Shown here: piece by piece, positions 1 to 8,865 of the stretch
How the letters are laid out: every line of letters begins with the position of its first letter
Numbering within the stretch: the stretch's first letter is position 1
NCBI GenBank assembly: GCA_030645915.1
Contig: JAUSNO010000024.1
Location: 1-64,000 of the forward strand
DNA: 64,000 bases
Origin: Undibacterium sp.
Lineage (GTDB): Bacteria > Pseudomonadota > Gammaproteobacteria > Burkholderiales > Burkholderiaceae_D
Reading direction: 5' to 3'
Position numbers and translations under genes: made by a program
Notes under the pieces: model-generated
Database searches by the model: none
Told to the model about the DNA's origin: nothing
What the model saw: only the letters and a program-made list of their open reading frames with translations

Positions 1-723
1 TTGATCGTAAGTCATCGTCAGACAGACCCCAACGGGCATCCTGCGCAAGACGTTGGCGAAACCCTGATAGGCAGAGTACGCGTCACGCCTCTCTAGTTTA
101 ATCAGGCTGACACGGCGACTGGTCCGTTCATAGAGGACGCCAACGGCGCCTGGTGAATCGATGCTACCCAGCAGTAAATCCCCCTCAAAATGGCCCAGAC
201 GTATCCGTAATTCCACCTCTTCCGGACGGGCGTGAATGAAGTCTTTAATCCAGCTCTTGCCATTGCCTTGCGTACTGCTTTTGCGTTTCTTGCCTTCCTG
301 CCGCAAGTTGCTCACAATCTGACGTTTCAGCTCGCCCTTGGGCAGCAGGTAGATATGGTGATAGATCGTTGTATGTGACACTTGGTAACCCGGGGTATCT
401 GGAAATGCGCGTTGCAGCCATAAAGAAATCTGGTTGGGCGACCAGGCACGCTCTAATTTGTACCTGACTTTAGCCCATAGTCCTTCTGCATAGCGAGAGG
501 CTAATTTGCGCGGCCTTCTGGCGATACGACGTTTCTGGTGCGCTCTTTGGTGCGCGTGAATCGGTCTGTAGTGACCATGCTCATCGCCGCTTCTTTTTAT
601 CTCTCTGCAGATCGACGATACATGGCGTCCCAGTCTCCTGGCTATCTCTCGCCTGCTTTGCTTCTCTTGTAAATGTCTTGCTATGAATTCTCGTTCTACT
701 TCTGTTAGATGCGTGTAGCTCAT
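1..723 (-). CDS. IS30-family transposase (C-terminus outside window)
   Basis: This is a DDE transposase that would mobilise the element. Starting from ATG at 723 (the upstream strand reads CCAGGAGTGAACA before it, so AGGAG lies 6 nt away) it reads MSYTHLTEVEREFIARHLQE. An N-terminal helix-turn-helix typical of the family follows (QSRREIARRLGRHVSSICRE). The middle has the IS30 signatures SHTTIYHHIY and HFEGDLLLG, the latter carrying the first catalytic Asp, then VLYERTSRR and LTMTYDQ with the second catalytic Asp. The catalytic Glu would lie beyond the edge. About 241 codons are visible of roughly 320 usual for the family. No stop or frameshift is seen, so the copy may be intact. Confidence 0.93.
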   Translation of the reverse strand, partial: MSYTHLTEVEREFIARHLQEKQSRREIARRLGRHVSSICREIKRSGDEHGHYRPIHAHQRAHQKRRIARRPRKLASRYAEGLWAKVRYKLERAWSPNQISLWLQRAFPDTPGYQVSHTTIYHHIYLLPKGELKRQIVSNLRQEGKKRKSSTQGNGKSWIKDFIHARPEEVELRIRLGHFEGDLLLGSIDSPGAVGVLYERTSRRVSLIKLERRDAYSAYQGFANVLRRMPVGVCLTMTYDQ

Positions 724-780
724 TGTTCACTCCTGGCTTTTTAAAAGTATACAGAAGTGTTGCAGTTGGAACTTTAGGCC
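1..780 (-). mobile_element. IS30-family insertion sequence, right part only
   Basis: The transposase gene runs off the left edge. Upstream of its start (plus-strand 724-780) lies a short non-coding end holding GTGTTGCAGTTGGAACTTTA around 757-776. This resembles the terminal inverted repeats of IS30-family elements. The exact boundary and target duplication cannot be fixed because the other end lies outside the window. Confidence 0.75.
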
Positions 781-942
781 GCCGGTATTAAAAATCTCCA
801 CGGCCAACTCAGCACAGTTCGACAGACGGAAGTACCCGCGACTAGTACAATTGAAGCCCTCTCATCGTAAAGAGAGTGGAATGCAAAACCCAAGTTCGAC
901 AGTAGTCGACCTTGAGATCTTCAACTCTTCAGGAGAAACGAT

Positions 943-1422
943 ATGACCAGCAAGAACACAATCTGTCTGTGGTACGACGGCACCGCCGCCGATGCCGCAA
1001 AATTCTATGCCGAGACTTTCCCCGACAGCGCGGTTGGCGCGATCTTCCACGCACCGGGCGACTATCCCGACGGCAAACAAGGCGATGTCCTCACGGTCGA
1101 GTTCACCGTCGCCGGCATCCCCTGCATCGGGCTCAATGGCGGCCCGCAGTTCAAGCACAGCGAGGCGTTCTCGTTTCAGATCGCGACCGACGACCAGGCT
1201 GAAACCGACCGCTTGTGGAACGCCATCGTCAAAAATGGCGGCCAGGAAAGCGAGTGTGGCTGGTGCAAGGACCGCTGGGGGCTATCTTGGCAGATCACCC
1301 CACGCGCCCTCACCGATGCGCTGGCAGATGCCGACGCCGCAGCGGTCAAACGCACATTCGAAGCGATGATGACGATGAGAAAGATCGACATTGCAGCGAT
1401 AGAGGCGGCGCGACGCGGCTGA
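943..1422 (+). CDS. VOC family protein (PhnB/glyoxalase-like fold)
   Basis: This 159-residue protein belongs to the vicinal-oxygen-chelate superfamily, of the type often labelled PhnB-like or 3-demethylubiquinone methyltransferase-like. The enzymatic role of these small single proteins is generally unknown. Visible signs are the N-terminal strand ICLWYDGTAADAAKFYAETF, the PGDYPDGKQGDVLTVEF segment, the strand IPCIGLNGGPQFKHSEAFSF, and the late motif CGWCKDRWGLSWQI, which is typical of this subgroup. The start is set by CAGGAGAAACGAT just before ATG. It stands alone after the IS30 element and about 140 bp before a membrane protein gene. No signal peptide is seen, so it is cytoplasmic. Confidence 0.88.
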   Translation: MTSKNTICLWYDGTAADAAKFYAETFPDSAVGAIFHAPGDYPDGKQGDVLTVEFTVAGIPCIGLNGGPQFKHSEAFSFQIATDDQAETDRLWNAIVKNGGQESECGWCKDRWGLSWQITPRALTDALADADAAAVKRTFEAMMTMRKIDIAAIEAARRG

Positions 1423-1563
1423 TGCTTCAGCGCGATTGGGCTGATGAGGCGCGGCCCAACCTACGCCCTATCGGAGTTAGCATCGAATTTTAATTAAGCG
1501 CTGCTATCCACTTTGTTTGTTACCAACCCCTCATTTCGCATTGCGACGTTTTGATTAAAACCT

Positions 1564-2511
1564 ATGCACACACCCGAAATCCCCGAAATATTAATCAAGG
1601 GCAAAGACAAGGCCGAACAACTGATTGGGCCGCAAGTGAGCCAGGTGGTGTTCCACCCGCTGGATTTTGCCTGGCACACATTCAAAGCCTTTCGCGCCAA
1701 TCAAGGCTTGCTGTTGGCTGGTGCGCTGGCGTATAACGCCCTGCTCTCTATCGTACCGCTGCTGATTTTGATAGTGCTGACCTTGTCGCACTTCATTCCG
1801 CAGCCGGAGCTATTGCAAACCGTGGGCGACTATCTGGAATGGCTGGTGCCCGGCCAATCCAAAGCCTTGGTCACAGAGCTCGCCAACTTTCTGCAACACC
1901 GCGAAGTATTAAGCTGGGTGATGTTGGCTAGCATGATGTTCTTCAGTTCGCTGGCGTTTTCCGGCTTGGAAAACGCCATGGCGGTGATTTTTGAGCACCG
2001 GATTGTGCACCGCCCACGCCACCCTTTACTGTCAATAGTCTTGCCGTATTTGTGCATGGCGAGCCTGGCTGCCGGCTTGTTGGTCATCACAATAGTCGCC
2101 AGCGCGCTTAACGTCATGGGTGATCAGAGCGTGCACATTCTTCATCGCACTTTATCGCTGGAGCGCGTCTCCAGTGCCCTACTGTATTTGCTTGGGGTAG
2201 CTGGTGAGGTGGGTATTCTCACCGCCATTTATATCGTGATGCCTGTCGGTCGTTTATCGATGAAACACGCATTGCTGGGTGGAATTAGCGCGACCATATT
2301 ATGGGAAATTACACGCCATCTGCTGGTGTGGTATTTCACCACCATCTCGCAAGCGACGGTGGTGTATGGCTCGCTCACTACCGCCATTCTGGCCATGCTG
2401 GGTTTGGAATTTGCCGCTTTGCTGGTGTTGTTTGGCGCGCAGGTGATTGCTGAGTATGAAAAATTGGGCGCACAAGCCAAGCCTCAACTAAAGTCTTCAG
2501 CAGCGCTTTAA
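1564..2511 (+). CDS. YihY/BrkB family inner-membrane protein
   Basis: This 315-residue integral membrane protein is of the YihY/virulence factor BrkB family, historically mis-called ribonuclease BN. A soluble lead of about 45 residues is followed by some six hydrophobic segments, including the family hallmark AGALAYNALLSIVPLLILIV near residues 55-75. Later conserved parts are SWVMLASMMFFSSLAFSGLE, the glycine-rich ALLGGISATILWEITRHLLV and the VYGSLTTAILAMLGLE segment. The function of the family is unsettled; export or permease roles have been proposed. No strong ribosome-binding site precedes the ATG. The following regulator gene starts about 110 bp downstream on the same strand. Confidence 0.9.
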   Translation: MHTPEIPEILIKGKDKAEQLIGPQVSQVVFHPLDFAWHTFKAFRANQGLLLAGALAYNALLSIVPLLILIVLTLSHFIPQPELLQTVGDYLEWLVPGQSKALVTELANFLQHREVLSWVMLASMMFFSSLAFSGLENAMAVIFEHRIVHRPRHPLLSIVLPYLCMASLAAGLLVITIVASALNVMGDQSVHILHRTLSLERVSSALLYLLGVAGEVGILTAIYIVMPVGRLSMKHALLGGISATILWEITRHLLVWYFTTISQATVVYGSLTTAILAMLGLEFAALLVLFGAQVIAEYEKLGAQAKPQLKSSAAL

Positions 2512-2622
2512 TTTCACCTGTAATTCGTGTGCTGTTTTCGCACCGATGGTAATGAAACTGATGCTTGTGAAGATGCTTGCATTTCCATGAGGCATGTCTT
2601 TATTCTTTTCAAGGAGTGGCTA

Positions 2623-4191
2623 GTGTTGCTGACCTTTAGGGATGTCGAGATCGATACCAGCTTGTTCACATTGCGGGTCGGCAAGCAGGTGAGCCATGTC
2701 GAGCCGCAAGTGTTCGACCTGATCGTTTATCTGGCACAACACCGCGACCGCATCGTCAGCCAGCAGGAGTTGCTCGATACTTTATGGGCTGGCAAAGTGG
2801 TAACCGAGTCGAGCTTGAGAAGTTGCATCAAGGCGGCAAGGCAGGCGCTAGGTGACAGCGGGGACGCGCAGAATTGCATCGCCACCATCCGGCATCGTGG
2901 CTACCGTTTTGTCGCCGCGCCACAAACCTTAGAAGTTGCCGAGCCCAAGATGGCCGCCATGATGACGCCGGCGGCCGGCTTGGCCGAGACCGTTACTGCG
3001 GGGCCGCGCCGTGCCTCCATTGCGGTCATGCCGTTTGCTGATCTGTCAGCGCTCACCGAGACCCGCGCCGGCATCGCGGACGCATTAGTCCACGACGTCA
3101 TCTTCCAATTGGCTCAAATGCGCAGCCTGTTTGTCATCGCACAGGGCAGCGTGTTTGCGCCGAACGTGCGCCGCATGGAGGCGCATGACGCCGGCCGGCT
3201 ATTACAGGTTGACTATGTGGTGAGCGGAGCTATGCGCCTGGTAGATGGGCGGCTGAGTTTAACCGTTGAGCTGGCCGAGACATGCACACGCCGCCTCGTC
3301 TGGGTAGAGGATTTCTGCGAGGCACTGGACGATGCTCTGCTGGTCCTGAACCAGATCGGCAGCAAGATCGTTGCTTCCGTTGCCAGCGAAGTCGAGATGA
3401 CCGAGCGCAATCGGGCCATCCTGCGCCCGCCCGATTCGCTTGATGCGTGGGAAGCGTACCACCGCGGCTTGTGGCACATGTATCGCTTCAACCAGGAAGA
3501 CAACCTGCAGGCGCAGCACTTTTTCGACATGGCAGTGCGGCTCGATCCGACCTTTTCGCGTGCCTACACCGGGCTGTCTTTCACACATTTCCAGAACGCC
3601 TTTCAGGGCTGGGCACCGCGTGAAATACAAATTAATCTGGCCTTTAAAACCGCCAGCCAAAGCCTGGAGGTCGATGAGCGCAATCCCGCAGCGCACCTGG
3701 CGATGGGCCGTGCACTCTGGCTGCGCGGCGATCATACGCAGTCGGTCAGTGAACTGGGGCAGACAATCGACCTGAGCCCGAGTTTTGCCTTGGGACACTA
3801 CACGCTGGCATTTGTCCATTCCCAAACGGGGGATCCGCATACGGCCATCCTGGCGTCCGATCATTCCCGCCTTCTCAGTCCTTTCGACCCGCTGCTGTTT
3901 GGCATGCTGGGGGCCCGTGCCATTGCACACGTACGTCTGGGGCAGTTCAGCGAAGCCGCAGACTGGGCCGTTAAGGCAGCGGCCCGCCCTAACGCACACA
4001 CCCACATTCTCGCTGTTGCTGCGTATAGCCTGGCGTTGGCGGGCTCACTCAAGGAAGCGCGCGCCTTTGCTACGGCAATTCGCAAGATACAACCGCAGTA
4101 CAACGTAGATAATTTTATCCAAGCCTTCCGCTTTGATGCGCAAGGCGCGACATTATTTCGCCAGGGTGCCCGCCTCATCGACATGACGTGA
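2623..4191 (+). CDS. Winged-helix regulator with TolB-like and TPR domains
   Basis: The protein starts with an OmpR/ToxR-type DNA-binding domain (residues 1-95; it includes EPQVFDLIVYLAQHRDRIVS, the recognition region and the terminal wing IRHRGYRFVAAP). A linker leads to a TolB/adenylate-cyclase-associated-type domain (RASIAVMPFADLSA onwards), and the second half is TPR-like (DNLQAQHFFDMAVRLDPTFS and further units). There is no obvious transmembrane helix, so it is probably a soluble one-component regulator. The start is taken as GTG at 2623, because AAGGAG at 2611-2616 is correctly spaced and the DNA-binding fold begins right after it; an ATG at 2527 would add 32 residues of no known fold. 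The target genes are unknown. The upstream BrkB-like gene is on the same strand. Confidence 0.82.
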   Translation: MLLTFRDVEIDTSLFTLRVGKQVSHVEPQVFDLIVYLAQHRDRIVSQQELLDTLWAGKVVTESSLRSCIKAARQALGDSGDAQNCIATIRHRGYRFVAAPQTLEVAEPKMAAMMTPAAGLAETVTAGPRRASIAVMPFADLSALTETRAGIADALVHDVIFQLAQMRSLFVIAQGSVFAPNVRRMEAHDAGRLLQVDYVVSGAMRLVDGRLSLTVELAETCTRRLVWVEDFCEALDDALLVLNQIGSKIVASVASEVEMTERNRAILRPPDSLDAWEAYHRGLWHMYRFNQEDNLQAQHFFDMAVRLDPTFSRAYTGLSFTHFQNAFQGWAPREIQINLAFKTASQSLEVDERNPAAHLAMGRALWLRGDHTQSVSELGQTIDLSPSFALGHYTLAFVHSQTGDPHTAILASDHSRLLSPFDPLLFGMLGARAIAHVRLGQFSEAADWAVKAAARPNAHTHILAVAAYSLALAGSLKEARAFATAIRKIQPQYNVDNFIQAFRFDAQGATLFRQGARLIDMT

Positions 4192-4249
4192 TCACACATG
4201 TGATAGCCGCAGCTCGGCGGGCGTACATTCACCCCATTCACGTTCAAAT

Positions 4250-4612
4250 TTACATCCGCATGATGTGATTTTTCAGCGAGTAAATAATGGCGAGCACGTC
4301 TTTTTTCGTTTCTTCGTCGTGTTTATTTTTATCCATGGCACCGAGAATATCATCCGTTGCCGCCAGATATTCCTGCTCGCTGATGTTCATTCCTTTATGC
4401 GCCGCCACCATGTCCTTACCGGTATAAGGCTCGGGGCCACCAGAACCTGCGCCGAAAAATTCACGGGCCATCCGTTTGGCGCGATCAAGATCCTTGATAT
4501 TTTCAAAACGTGTCTTGATGAGTGGATTGGCGAGATGGGCGGCCATGACATCGTCCACAAGCTGACTGATGCCTTTGGCTTCTCCGAGACGCTGATAGAG
4601 TGTTTGGATCAT
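4250..4612 (-). CDS. Group I truncated hemoglobin
   Basis: This small heme protein of 120 residues probably binds O2 or NO. It reads MIQTLYQRLGEAKGISQLVD and carries the 2/2 globin markers: NPLIKTRFENI, the FFGAGSGGPEPYTGKDM glycine region, and the proximal heme His in AAHKGMNIS. A C-terminal helix follows (VLAIIYSLKNHIM). The start at 4612 is backed by GGAAGGAGC six nt upstream and by family length. A reading frame open to 4882 would add 90 residues unrelated to globins and is rejected. The gene converges on the winged-helix regulator, and 520 bp upstream are free of genes. Confidence 0.9.
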   Translation of the reverse strand: MIQTLYQRLGEAKGISQLVDDVMAAHLANPLIKTRFENIKDLDRAKRMAREFFGAGSGGPEPYTGKDMVAAHKGMNISEQEYLAATDDILGAMDKNKHDEETKKDVLAIIYSLKNHIMRM

Positions 4613-5132
4613 GATGCGCTCCTTCCGGGTTAAGAGGGTTTCTGCTCGCGACCGGAAAACCCGATCCGCTATGGGAAATTTTATCCACGCGGTAGCCCGC
4701 TTGCTTGAAGAAGCCGTGAAGGTTTTGTGAAGATTGGCTTGGCCTTGGGTGGGAGTTGGTTTATCGGCGGCTATATTCAAGTCAAGAAACAAGGGGGTAA
4801 GTGAAGTAGTTCTCCCTGACATGTGGCCAGAGGCCGAGGTCAATATCAGGCCGTAAGATCTCTCCCTCGACCTATAAATCAAGGCGAACCTAGCATGTGA
4901 CCTCGTAGGGTGCGCATCGCTTTATTTAATGACGCTAACTTTTTCCACTCTTTTCCACTTTTCCATTGATTTCTGGTTTGTCAGCTGCCTGTCATATATA
5001 GTCCATAGAATCAGCGTCTCAATTTGTAGCAATAAGGAAGTTTTTTCCGCAGGTTATCCTTCATTCGCCAGCCAAAGATGCCTGCATTTACTGCTTATTT
5101 GCTTACTTTATTTTTAATTACAAAGCGCCATC
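4613..5132. other. Gene-free AT-rich region
   Basis: I find no convincing gene in these 520 bp between the divergent hemoglobin and binding-protein genes. It must hold both promoters. At 4905-4919 CGTAGGGTGCGCATC looks like half of the short palindrome that is complete at 6301 and 8218. Two TTTTCCACT repeats occur near 4940-4960. Confidence 0.4.
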
Positions 5133-6266
5133 ATGAAAACTAACTCCCTACTGCTCACTGGCCTGATTTTGCTCTTGAGTACGCTCGTCCATGCTGAAAC
5201 CGGCGTAAGCGGCAAATCCATCCTGATCGGGCAATCCGCAGCGCTATCGGGCCCCGCACAGCAATTGGGTACCGAAATGCGCGATGGCGCGCAGGCCTAT
5301 TTTGATCATGTGAATGCCCAGGGCGGTGTCGCAGGCCGTCAGATCGTCTTAAAAACGCTGGATGACGGCTACGAAGCAGATCGCGCGACATCAAATACCA
5401 AACAGTTGATCGATGTCGAAGGCGTATTCTCTTTATTTGGCTATGTGGGCACCCCGACCTCAAATGCGGCCTTGCCATTGGCGACGAAAGCAGAGATCCC
5501 GTTTTTTGCCGCCTTCACGGGCGCCCAATCCTTGCGTGAGCCATTTAACCGCAATGTGTTCAACATACGTGCCAGCTATTTTGAAGAAACGGAAAGAATC
5601 GTTCAGCACATCACAACCTTGTCGATCTCGCGCATCGCGGTGTTTTATCAAAACGACGCCTATGGAAAAACCGGGCTGGAAGGCGTCACCCGCGCGCTGA
5701 AAAAGCGCAATATCGAAGTCATCGGCGTGGCTACCGTCGAGCGTAACAGCGTTGATGTGGCCCAAGCCATCGCCCAGATGAAAATCGCCAAACCGCAGGC
5801 CATCATCATGATCTCGGCCTATAAATCCTGCGCCGCTTTTATTAAAGAGATGCTGAAAGATCCCATCGGCGCACCGATTTTCTGGAATATCTCTTTCGTC
5901 GGCAGCCAGGCCTTATCAAAAGAGCTTGGCAAGGAAGGCCGCGGGGTGATGATCTCGCAAGTGGTGCCTACGCCCTGGGATGACGTTAATCCGGTCATCA
6001 AGGAGTACAAAAACTTTTACCTGAATAAGCCAGGCAGAGAAGCGGGTTATGTCAGCCTTGAAGGATTTATTGCGGCCAAGGTCTTTGTAGAAGGCTTGAA
6101 ACGTACCGGCGGCAACCTGACACGCGAGAGTTTTGTGCGTAGCCTGGAAACCATGTCGAATTACGATGCAGGCGGCTTCCAGGTTAAGTTTAGCCCAACG
6201 AACCACAACGGCTCTCACTTTGTCGATCTGACCGTGATCGGTAAAGATGGCAAGTTCATGCGCTAA
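5133..6266 (+). CDS. ABC transporter periplasmic substrate-binding protein (LivJ/LivK type)
   Basis: This type-1 periplasmic binding protein of 377 residues belongs to the branched-chain amino acid/amide family. It has a clean signal peptide (MKTNSLLLTGLILLLSTLVHA, cleavage near residue 22), the N-lobe opening SILIGQSAALSGPAQQLGTE, NAQGGVAGRQIVLKTLDDGY, and lobe-2 elements RIAVFYQNDAYGKTGLEGVT and YVSLEGFIAAKVFVEGLKR. No permease or ATPase genes lie nearby, so it is an orphan receptor. It could serve a transporter encoded elsewhere or act as a sensory binding protein. The ligand cannot be told from sequence. Confidence 0.9.
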   Translation: MKTNSLLLTGLILLLSTLVHAETGVSGKSILIGQSAALSGPAQQLGTEMRDGAQAYFDHVNAQGGVAGRQIVLKTLDDGYEADRATSNTKQLIDVEGVFSLFGYVGTPTSNAALPLATKAEIPFFAAFTGAQSLREPFNRNVFNIRASYFEETERIVQHITTLSISRIAVFYQNDAYGKTGLEGVTRALKKRNIEVIGVATVERNSVDVAQAIAQMKIAKPQAIIMISAYKSCAAFIKEMLKDPIGAPIFWNISFVGSQALSKELGKEGRGVMISQVVPTPWDDVNPVIKEYKNFYLNKPGREAGYVSLEGFIAAKVFVEGLKRTGGNLTRESFVRSLETMSNYDAGGFQVKFSPTNHNGSHFVDLTVIGKDGKFMR

Positions 6267-6300
6267 AGCGACCGACAAGCCTTGCGTGTAACTTTCGTGC

Positions 6301-6320
6301 GGTGCGCACGGCGCACCCTA
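6301..6320. repeat. Short palindrome GGTGCGC-ACG-GCGCACC, copy 1
   Basis: GGTGCGCACGGCGCACCCTA forms a 7-bp stem. The same 19 bases recur at 8218-8236, and a variant at 17267. It follows the binding-protein gene and precedes a terminator. Confidence 0.6.
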
Positions 6321-6324
6321 CCGC

Positions 6325-6376
6325 AAAAAAAAAAGTGCTGCATCTTCTTGAATTAACGTGGATGCAGCACTTTTTT
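6325..6376. terminator. Bidirectional rho-independent terminator
   Basis: AAAAAAGTGCTGCATC (6329-6344) pairs with GATGCAGCACTTTTTT (6361-6376) around a 16-nt loop, with an A-run before and a T-run after. It can end transcription of the binding-protein gene from the left and of the glycine-zipper lipoprotein gene from the right. Confidence 0.85.
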
Positions 6377-6379
6377 GAT

Positions 6380-7021
6380 TTAGTAGATGACCCAGCGTCC
6401 AGCCTGAAACCCTACCCGTACCCAGTCACCCGATCTGAAATTGCCCGGATTATCCACAGGTACCGTCTGTGTTTGCCCATTGGAAAAACGTAGCGTGATT
6501 TCAGTCCTGATCCTTTGTTCTGTCGATGTGCGCTCTACCTCATTGCCGATGACGCCACCAACTATCGCCCCGCCCAGGGTTGCGGCGTCCCTGTTGCCGT
6601 TGCTGCTGTAACCCCTGTCGCGGCCACGGCCGTGCCCATAACTGTGGCTGGCGCCATGCCCGTCGTTACGGCCCAGCTGATTGCCTATAATGCCGCCGAT
6701 GATCGCGCCTATGACCGCGCCGCCGCCATTGCTGCGGGTGGCCTCGCTGATGCGGCGGATGTCGATGATCTGGGCGAAGTTGCCTTGGGCTTGTTGATCA
6801 TTGCCCTGGTAGTCGCTACGGTAGGTATTTGGCGGCTGTTGAACTTGCTGTGGCTGTTGATAAGCGTATCGGTCTTGATATTGCGTGGGGTATTGCGCCG
6901 GATATGGTTGGTTGTAGCCGTTATCAGTACGAGCCGGGGCGTCAGCGTAATAACGATGGGCAACGCAACCTGTCAGCTGGCTGAGCGCAACAAGAGAAAG
7001 AATGAGAGCGATTTTACGCAT
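6380..7021 (-). CDS. Glycine-zipper 2TM-domain lipoprotein
   Basis: This 213-residue predicted outer-membrane lipoprotein is of the SlyB/PcP-like class. The signal peptide MRKIALILSLVALSQLTGC ends in an LTGC lipobox. A Tyr/Pro/Gln-rich stretch (about residues 20-80) follows. Then come two glycine zippers (GGGAVIGAIIGGIIGNQLGR and AATLGGAIVGGVIGNEVER), separated by a Gly/His-rich loop, and a C-terminal strand-rich part ending GFQAGRWVIY. Such proteins stabilise or span the outer membrane. ATG at 7021 is chosen because it puts the basic residues at the start of the signal; another ATG lies 12 nt upstream. It is separately transcribed from the MarR gene. Confidence 0.85.
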   Translation of the reverse strand: MRKIALILSLVALSQLTGCVAHRYYADAPARTDNGYNQPYPAQYPTQYQDRYAYQQPQQVQQPPNTYRSDYQGNDQQAQGNFAQIIDIRRISEATRSNGGGAVIGAIIGGIIGNQLGRNDGHGASHSYGHGRGRDRGYSSNGNRDAATLGGAIVGGVIGNEVERTSTEQRIRTEITLRFSNGQTQTVPVDNPGNFRSGDWVRVGFQAGRWVIY

Positions 7022-7158
7022 GGTATTTTCCATCAAGAAAAGGAGCAAGATAGTAAAAGAACGTGCTGGCGTCGCGCCGGGTTGACTCGTTTATTGTGGT
7101 TTGTCGTAGTTCGTGCAAGGTACTCTTTGTGAGTACCTCTGGTCTCGGTAGGCGAACT

Positions 7159-7656
7159 TTAGCTTTCGGCCTCGACGGTAATCCGCGCGCGAAGCTGGTT
7201 TAAGGTATGTTCCAGCTGCTGGCACGCTTTGGCGCCTAGCCCTGCAAACAGGTCGTTGGCCAATTGCGCCTCGATCACCGAGAACCATTGGCACTTCTCG
7301 TCACCTTCCGCGGTAACAGCCAATCGCCATACCCGCTTGTCACGCTCGTCTGCGGTGCGCGTGAGAAATTCGCGCTCTTCGAGTTCGCGGATCAGACGCG
7401 CAATCTGCCCCTTGTCGCGCCCCATCGCTTGTACCAGCCATTGCTGGGTGCTTCCGGGGTTGCGCTGGCATAAGCATAGGGCGCGCATATGCAGCGGCCC
7501 CAGCCCTTTCTCGGCTTCCTCCTGCATGCGACTTTTTAAGGCTTGTTGCGCGCTGCCAAACAAGGTCATAAACGCCACGAAGGTAGCAACGGAATAGTCT
7601 TGATCGACTTTATTGCCGGTTTCTTGATCTGCTTTTTGCTCGGTGAGCTTGGTCAT
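7159..7656 (-). CDS. MarR family transcriptional regulator
   Basis: This 165-residue winged-helix repressor-type protein has a dimerisation helix region (VATFVAFMTLFGSAQQALKS), HTH recognition helices in GSTQQWLVQAMGRDKGQIAR, and the wing with the MarR signature RTADERDKRVWRLAVT. It starts at ATG 7656, which leaves the two GTTGACATNATCAAC boxes (7669-7683, 7698-7712) just upstream. This arrangement suggests autorepression and control of the divergent DUF2798 gene. The inducer is unknown. Confidence 0.9.
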   Translation of the reverse strand: MTKLTEQKADQETGNKVDQDYSVATFVAFMTLFGSAQQALKSRMQEEAEKGLGPLHMRALCLCQRNPGSTQQWLVQAMGRDKGQIARLIRELEEREFLTRTADERDKRVWRLAVTAEGDEKCQWFSVIEAQLANDLFAGLGAKACQQLEHTLNQLRARITVEAES

Positions 7657-7668
7657 GGCGCAATAATA

Positions 7669-7683
7669 GTTGACATAATCAAC
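7669..7683. promoter_or_regulatory. MarR-type operator box 1
   Basis: GTTGACATAATCAAC is a near-perfect dyad (GTTGA-N5-TCAAC) 12 bp upstream of the MarR start. The same dyad recurs 29 bp away. Assignment to the adjacent MarR is inferred from position. Confidence 0.7.
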
Positions 7684-7697
7684 CAATAATCTACAAT

Positions 7698-7712
7698 GTT
7701 GACATTATCAAC
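7698..7712. promoter_or_regulatory. MarR-type operator box 2
   Basis: GTTGACATTATCAAC is the second dyad, 13 bp upstream of the DUF2798 start. The 29-bp offset between the boxes is close to three helical turns, so two dimers could bind on one face. Confidence 0.7.
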
Positions 7713-7725
7713 CAATTTATCGAGC

Positions 7726-8211
7726 ATGAAAACAATTAACTCCACTCTGAAGCCAAAAACTTTTCCTGGCGTGTTGCGCCAAATTCTTCCCGATCTGCTG
7801 ATCCTTCCTACGGTCGCCTTGATGTTAAGCGCAGTCATGACCTGGGCCAATGTCGGGTTTGGCGAGCTATTCCTGGCAAGATGGATCCGCAGTTTCATCA
7901 CCAGCCTGGTGATTCTTCCCTTGATTTTGCTTAGTCTGGGCGCGCTGGATAAATGGATAGAGTCGGTTTTCACCTCACTGCACCGGGCGGGACGCACGCT
8001 TATCGTGGCGCTACTGACCGCTTTCGTGATGGAAAGCGTGCTGGCCCTGGCGATTACCATGATCAACAATCCATGGGACGCGACATTTGCTTCCGCCTGG
8101 TGGATCGCATTTAGCCGGTCTATCCCGGTTGGCGTGCTGATCGCTCTGTTTATGGGCTTTTACATGAAACCCAAGATGGATCAGATGAGACAAGCGGCAA
8201 AGTCGGCATAG
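7726..8211 (+). CDS. DUF2798 family inner-membrane protein
   Basis: This 161-residue membrane protein has two tandem DUF2798-like units of two helices each: LPDLLILPTVALMLSAVMTW with SFITSLVILPLILLSLGALD, then TLIVALLTAFVMESVLALAI with SIPVGVLIALFMGFYMKPKM. The start is ATG 7726; an ATG at 7696 would lie inside the operator region. The family often sits beside MarR or TetR regulators, as here. Its function is unknown, and regulation by the divergent MarR is inferred. Confidence 0.85.
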   Translation: MKTINSTLKPKTFPGVLRQILPDLLILPTVALMLSAVMTWANVGFGELFLARWIRSFITSLVILPLILLSLGALDKWIESVFTSLHRAGRTLIVALLTAFVMESVLALAITMINNPWDATFASAWWIAFSRSIPVGVLIALFMGFYMKPKMDQMRQAAKSA

Positions 8212-8217
8212 CCGATT

Positions 8218-8236
8218 GGTGCGCACGGCGCACCCT
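8218..8236. repeat. Short palindrome GGTGCGC-ACG-GCGCACC, copy 2
   Basis: GGTGCGCACGGCGCACCCT is identical to copy 1. It lies just after the DUF2798 stop in the convergent gap before slyD. Confidence 0.6.
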
Positions 8237-8293
8237 CCCATAAGGCAAGCGGCAGCCTCTGCATTAACTCATGTATTGCTGCCGTATTTTGTT

Positions 8294-8770
8294 TTAGTGC
8301 TGATGGCCGTGATCGCCATGGACGTGGCCATGGGTAATTTCTTCTTGCGTCGCTGCACGCACGCCTAAGACCTGCAAGCCTACGCGCAGGGATTTACCCG
8401 CCAGCGGGTGATTGCCGTCGAGCATGACCTGATCGCCCTTGATTTTAAGTACGGTGTAAATTTGTTCTTCGCCCGCATCGTTCTGTCCTTGCATGGATGC
8501 GCTCACTTTGACACCAGGGGGAAAATCCTTCTTGGAAATCGTGCGCAGCAAACTTTCATCGCGCACGCCAAATGCGTCTTCCGGCGCCAGATCCAGGGTG
8601 GCTTTAAAGCCCACTTCCTGGTCTTGCAACGCCTCTTCTATTTTAGGCAAGAGATTGTCATAACCGCCGTGCAGGTAGGCGATCGGCGTTTTGCCGTTTT
8701 CAATGACGGTGCCATTGCTTTCAGTAACGGTAAAACGCAGGGTGACGGCAGTGTCTTTATCAATTTTCAT
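8294..8770 (-). CDS. SlyD-type FKBP peptidyl-prolyl cis-trans isomerase
   Basis: This cytoplasmic proline isomerase and chaperone has 158 residues. It has the split FKBP fold (VTLRFTVTESNGTVIE ... PIAYLHGGYDNLLPKIEEAL) with an inserted-in-flap chaperone domain (EVGFKATLDLAPEDAFGVRD). The C-terminal half closes the FKBP fold (MLDGNHPLAGKSLRV). The tail HGHVHGDHGHQH is a short His-rich metal-binding extension as in SlyD, which links the family to nickel handling. It converges on the DUF2798 gene. Confidence 0.92.
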   Translation of the reverse strand: MKIDKDTAVTLRFTVTESNGTVIENGKTPIAYLHGGYDNLLPKIEEALQDQEVGFKATLDLAPEDAFGVRDESLLRTISKKDFPPGVKVSASMQGQNDAGEEQIYTVLKIKGDQVMLDGNHPLAGKSLRVGLQVLGVRAATQEEITHGHVHGDHGHQH

Positions 8771-8865
8771 GGGGCTATTTTCAAATTAAAGAGAGGAAAG
8801 GCAGCATATTAACCGAAGTCTCCCTGATGACGCCCGTCAGAAAGCCATCAGCCACAATGCCCTCG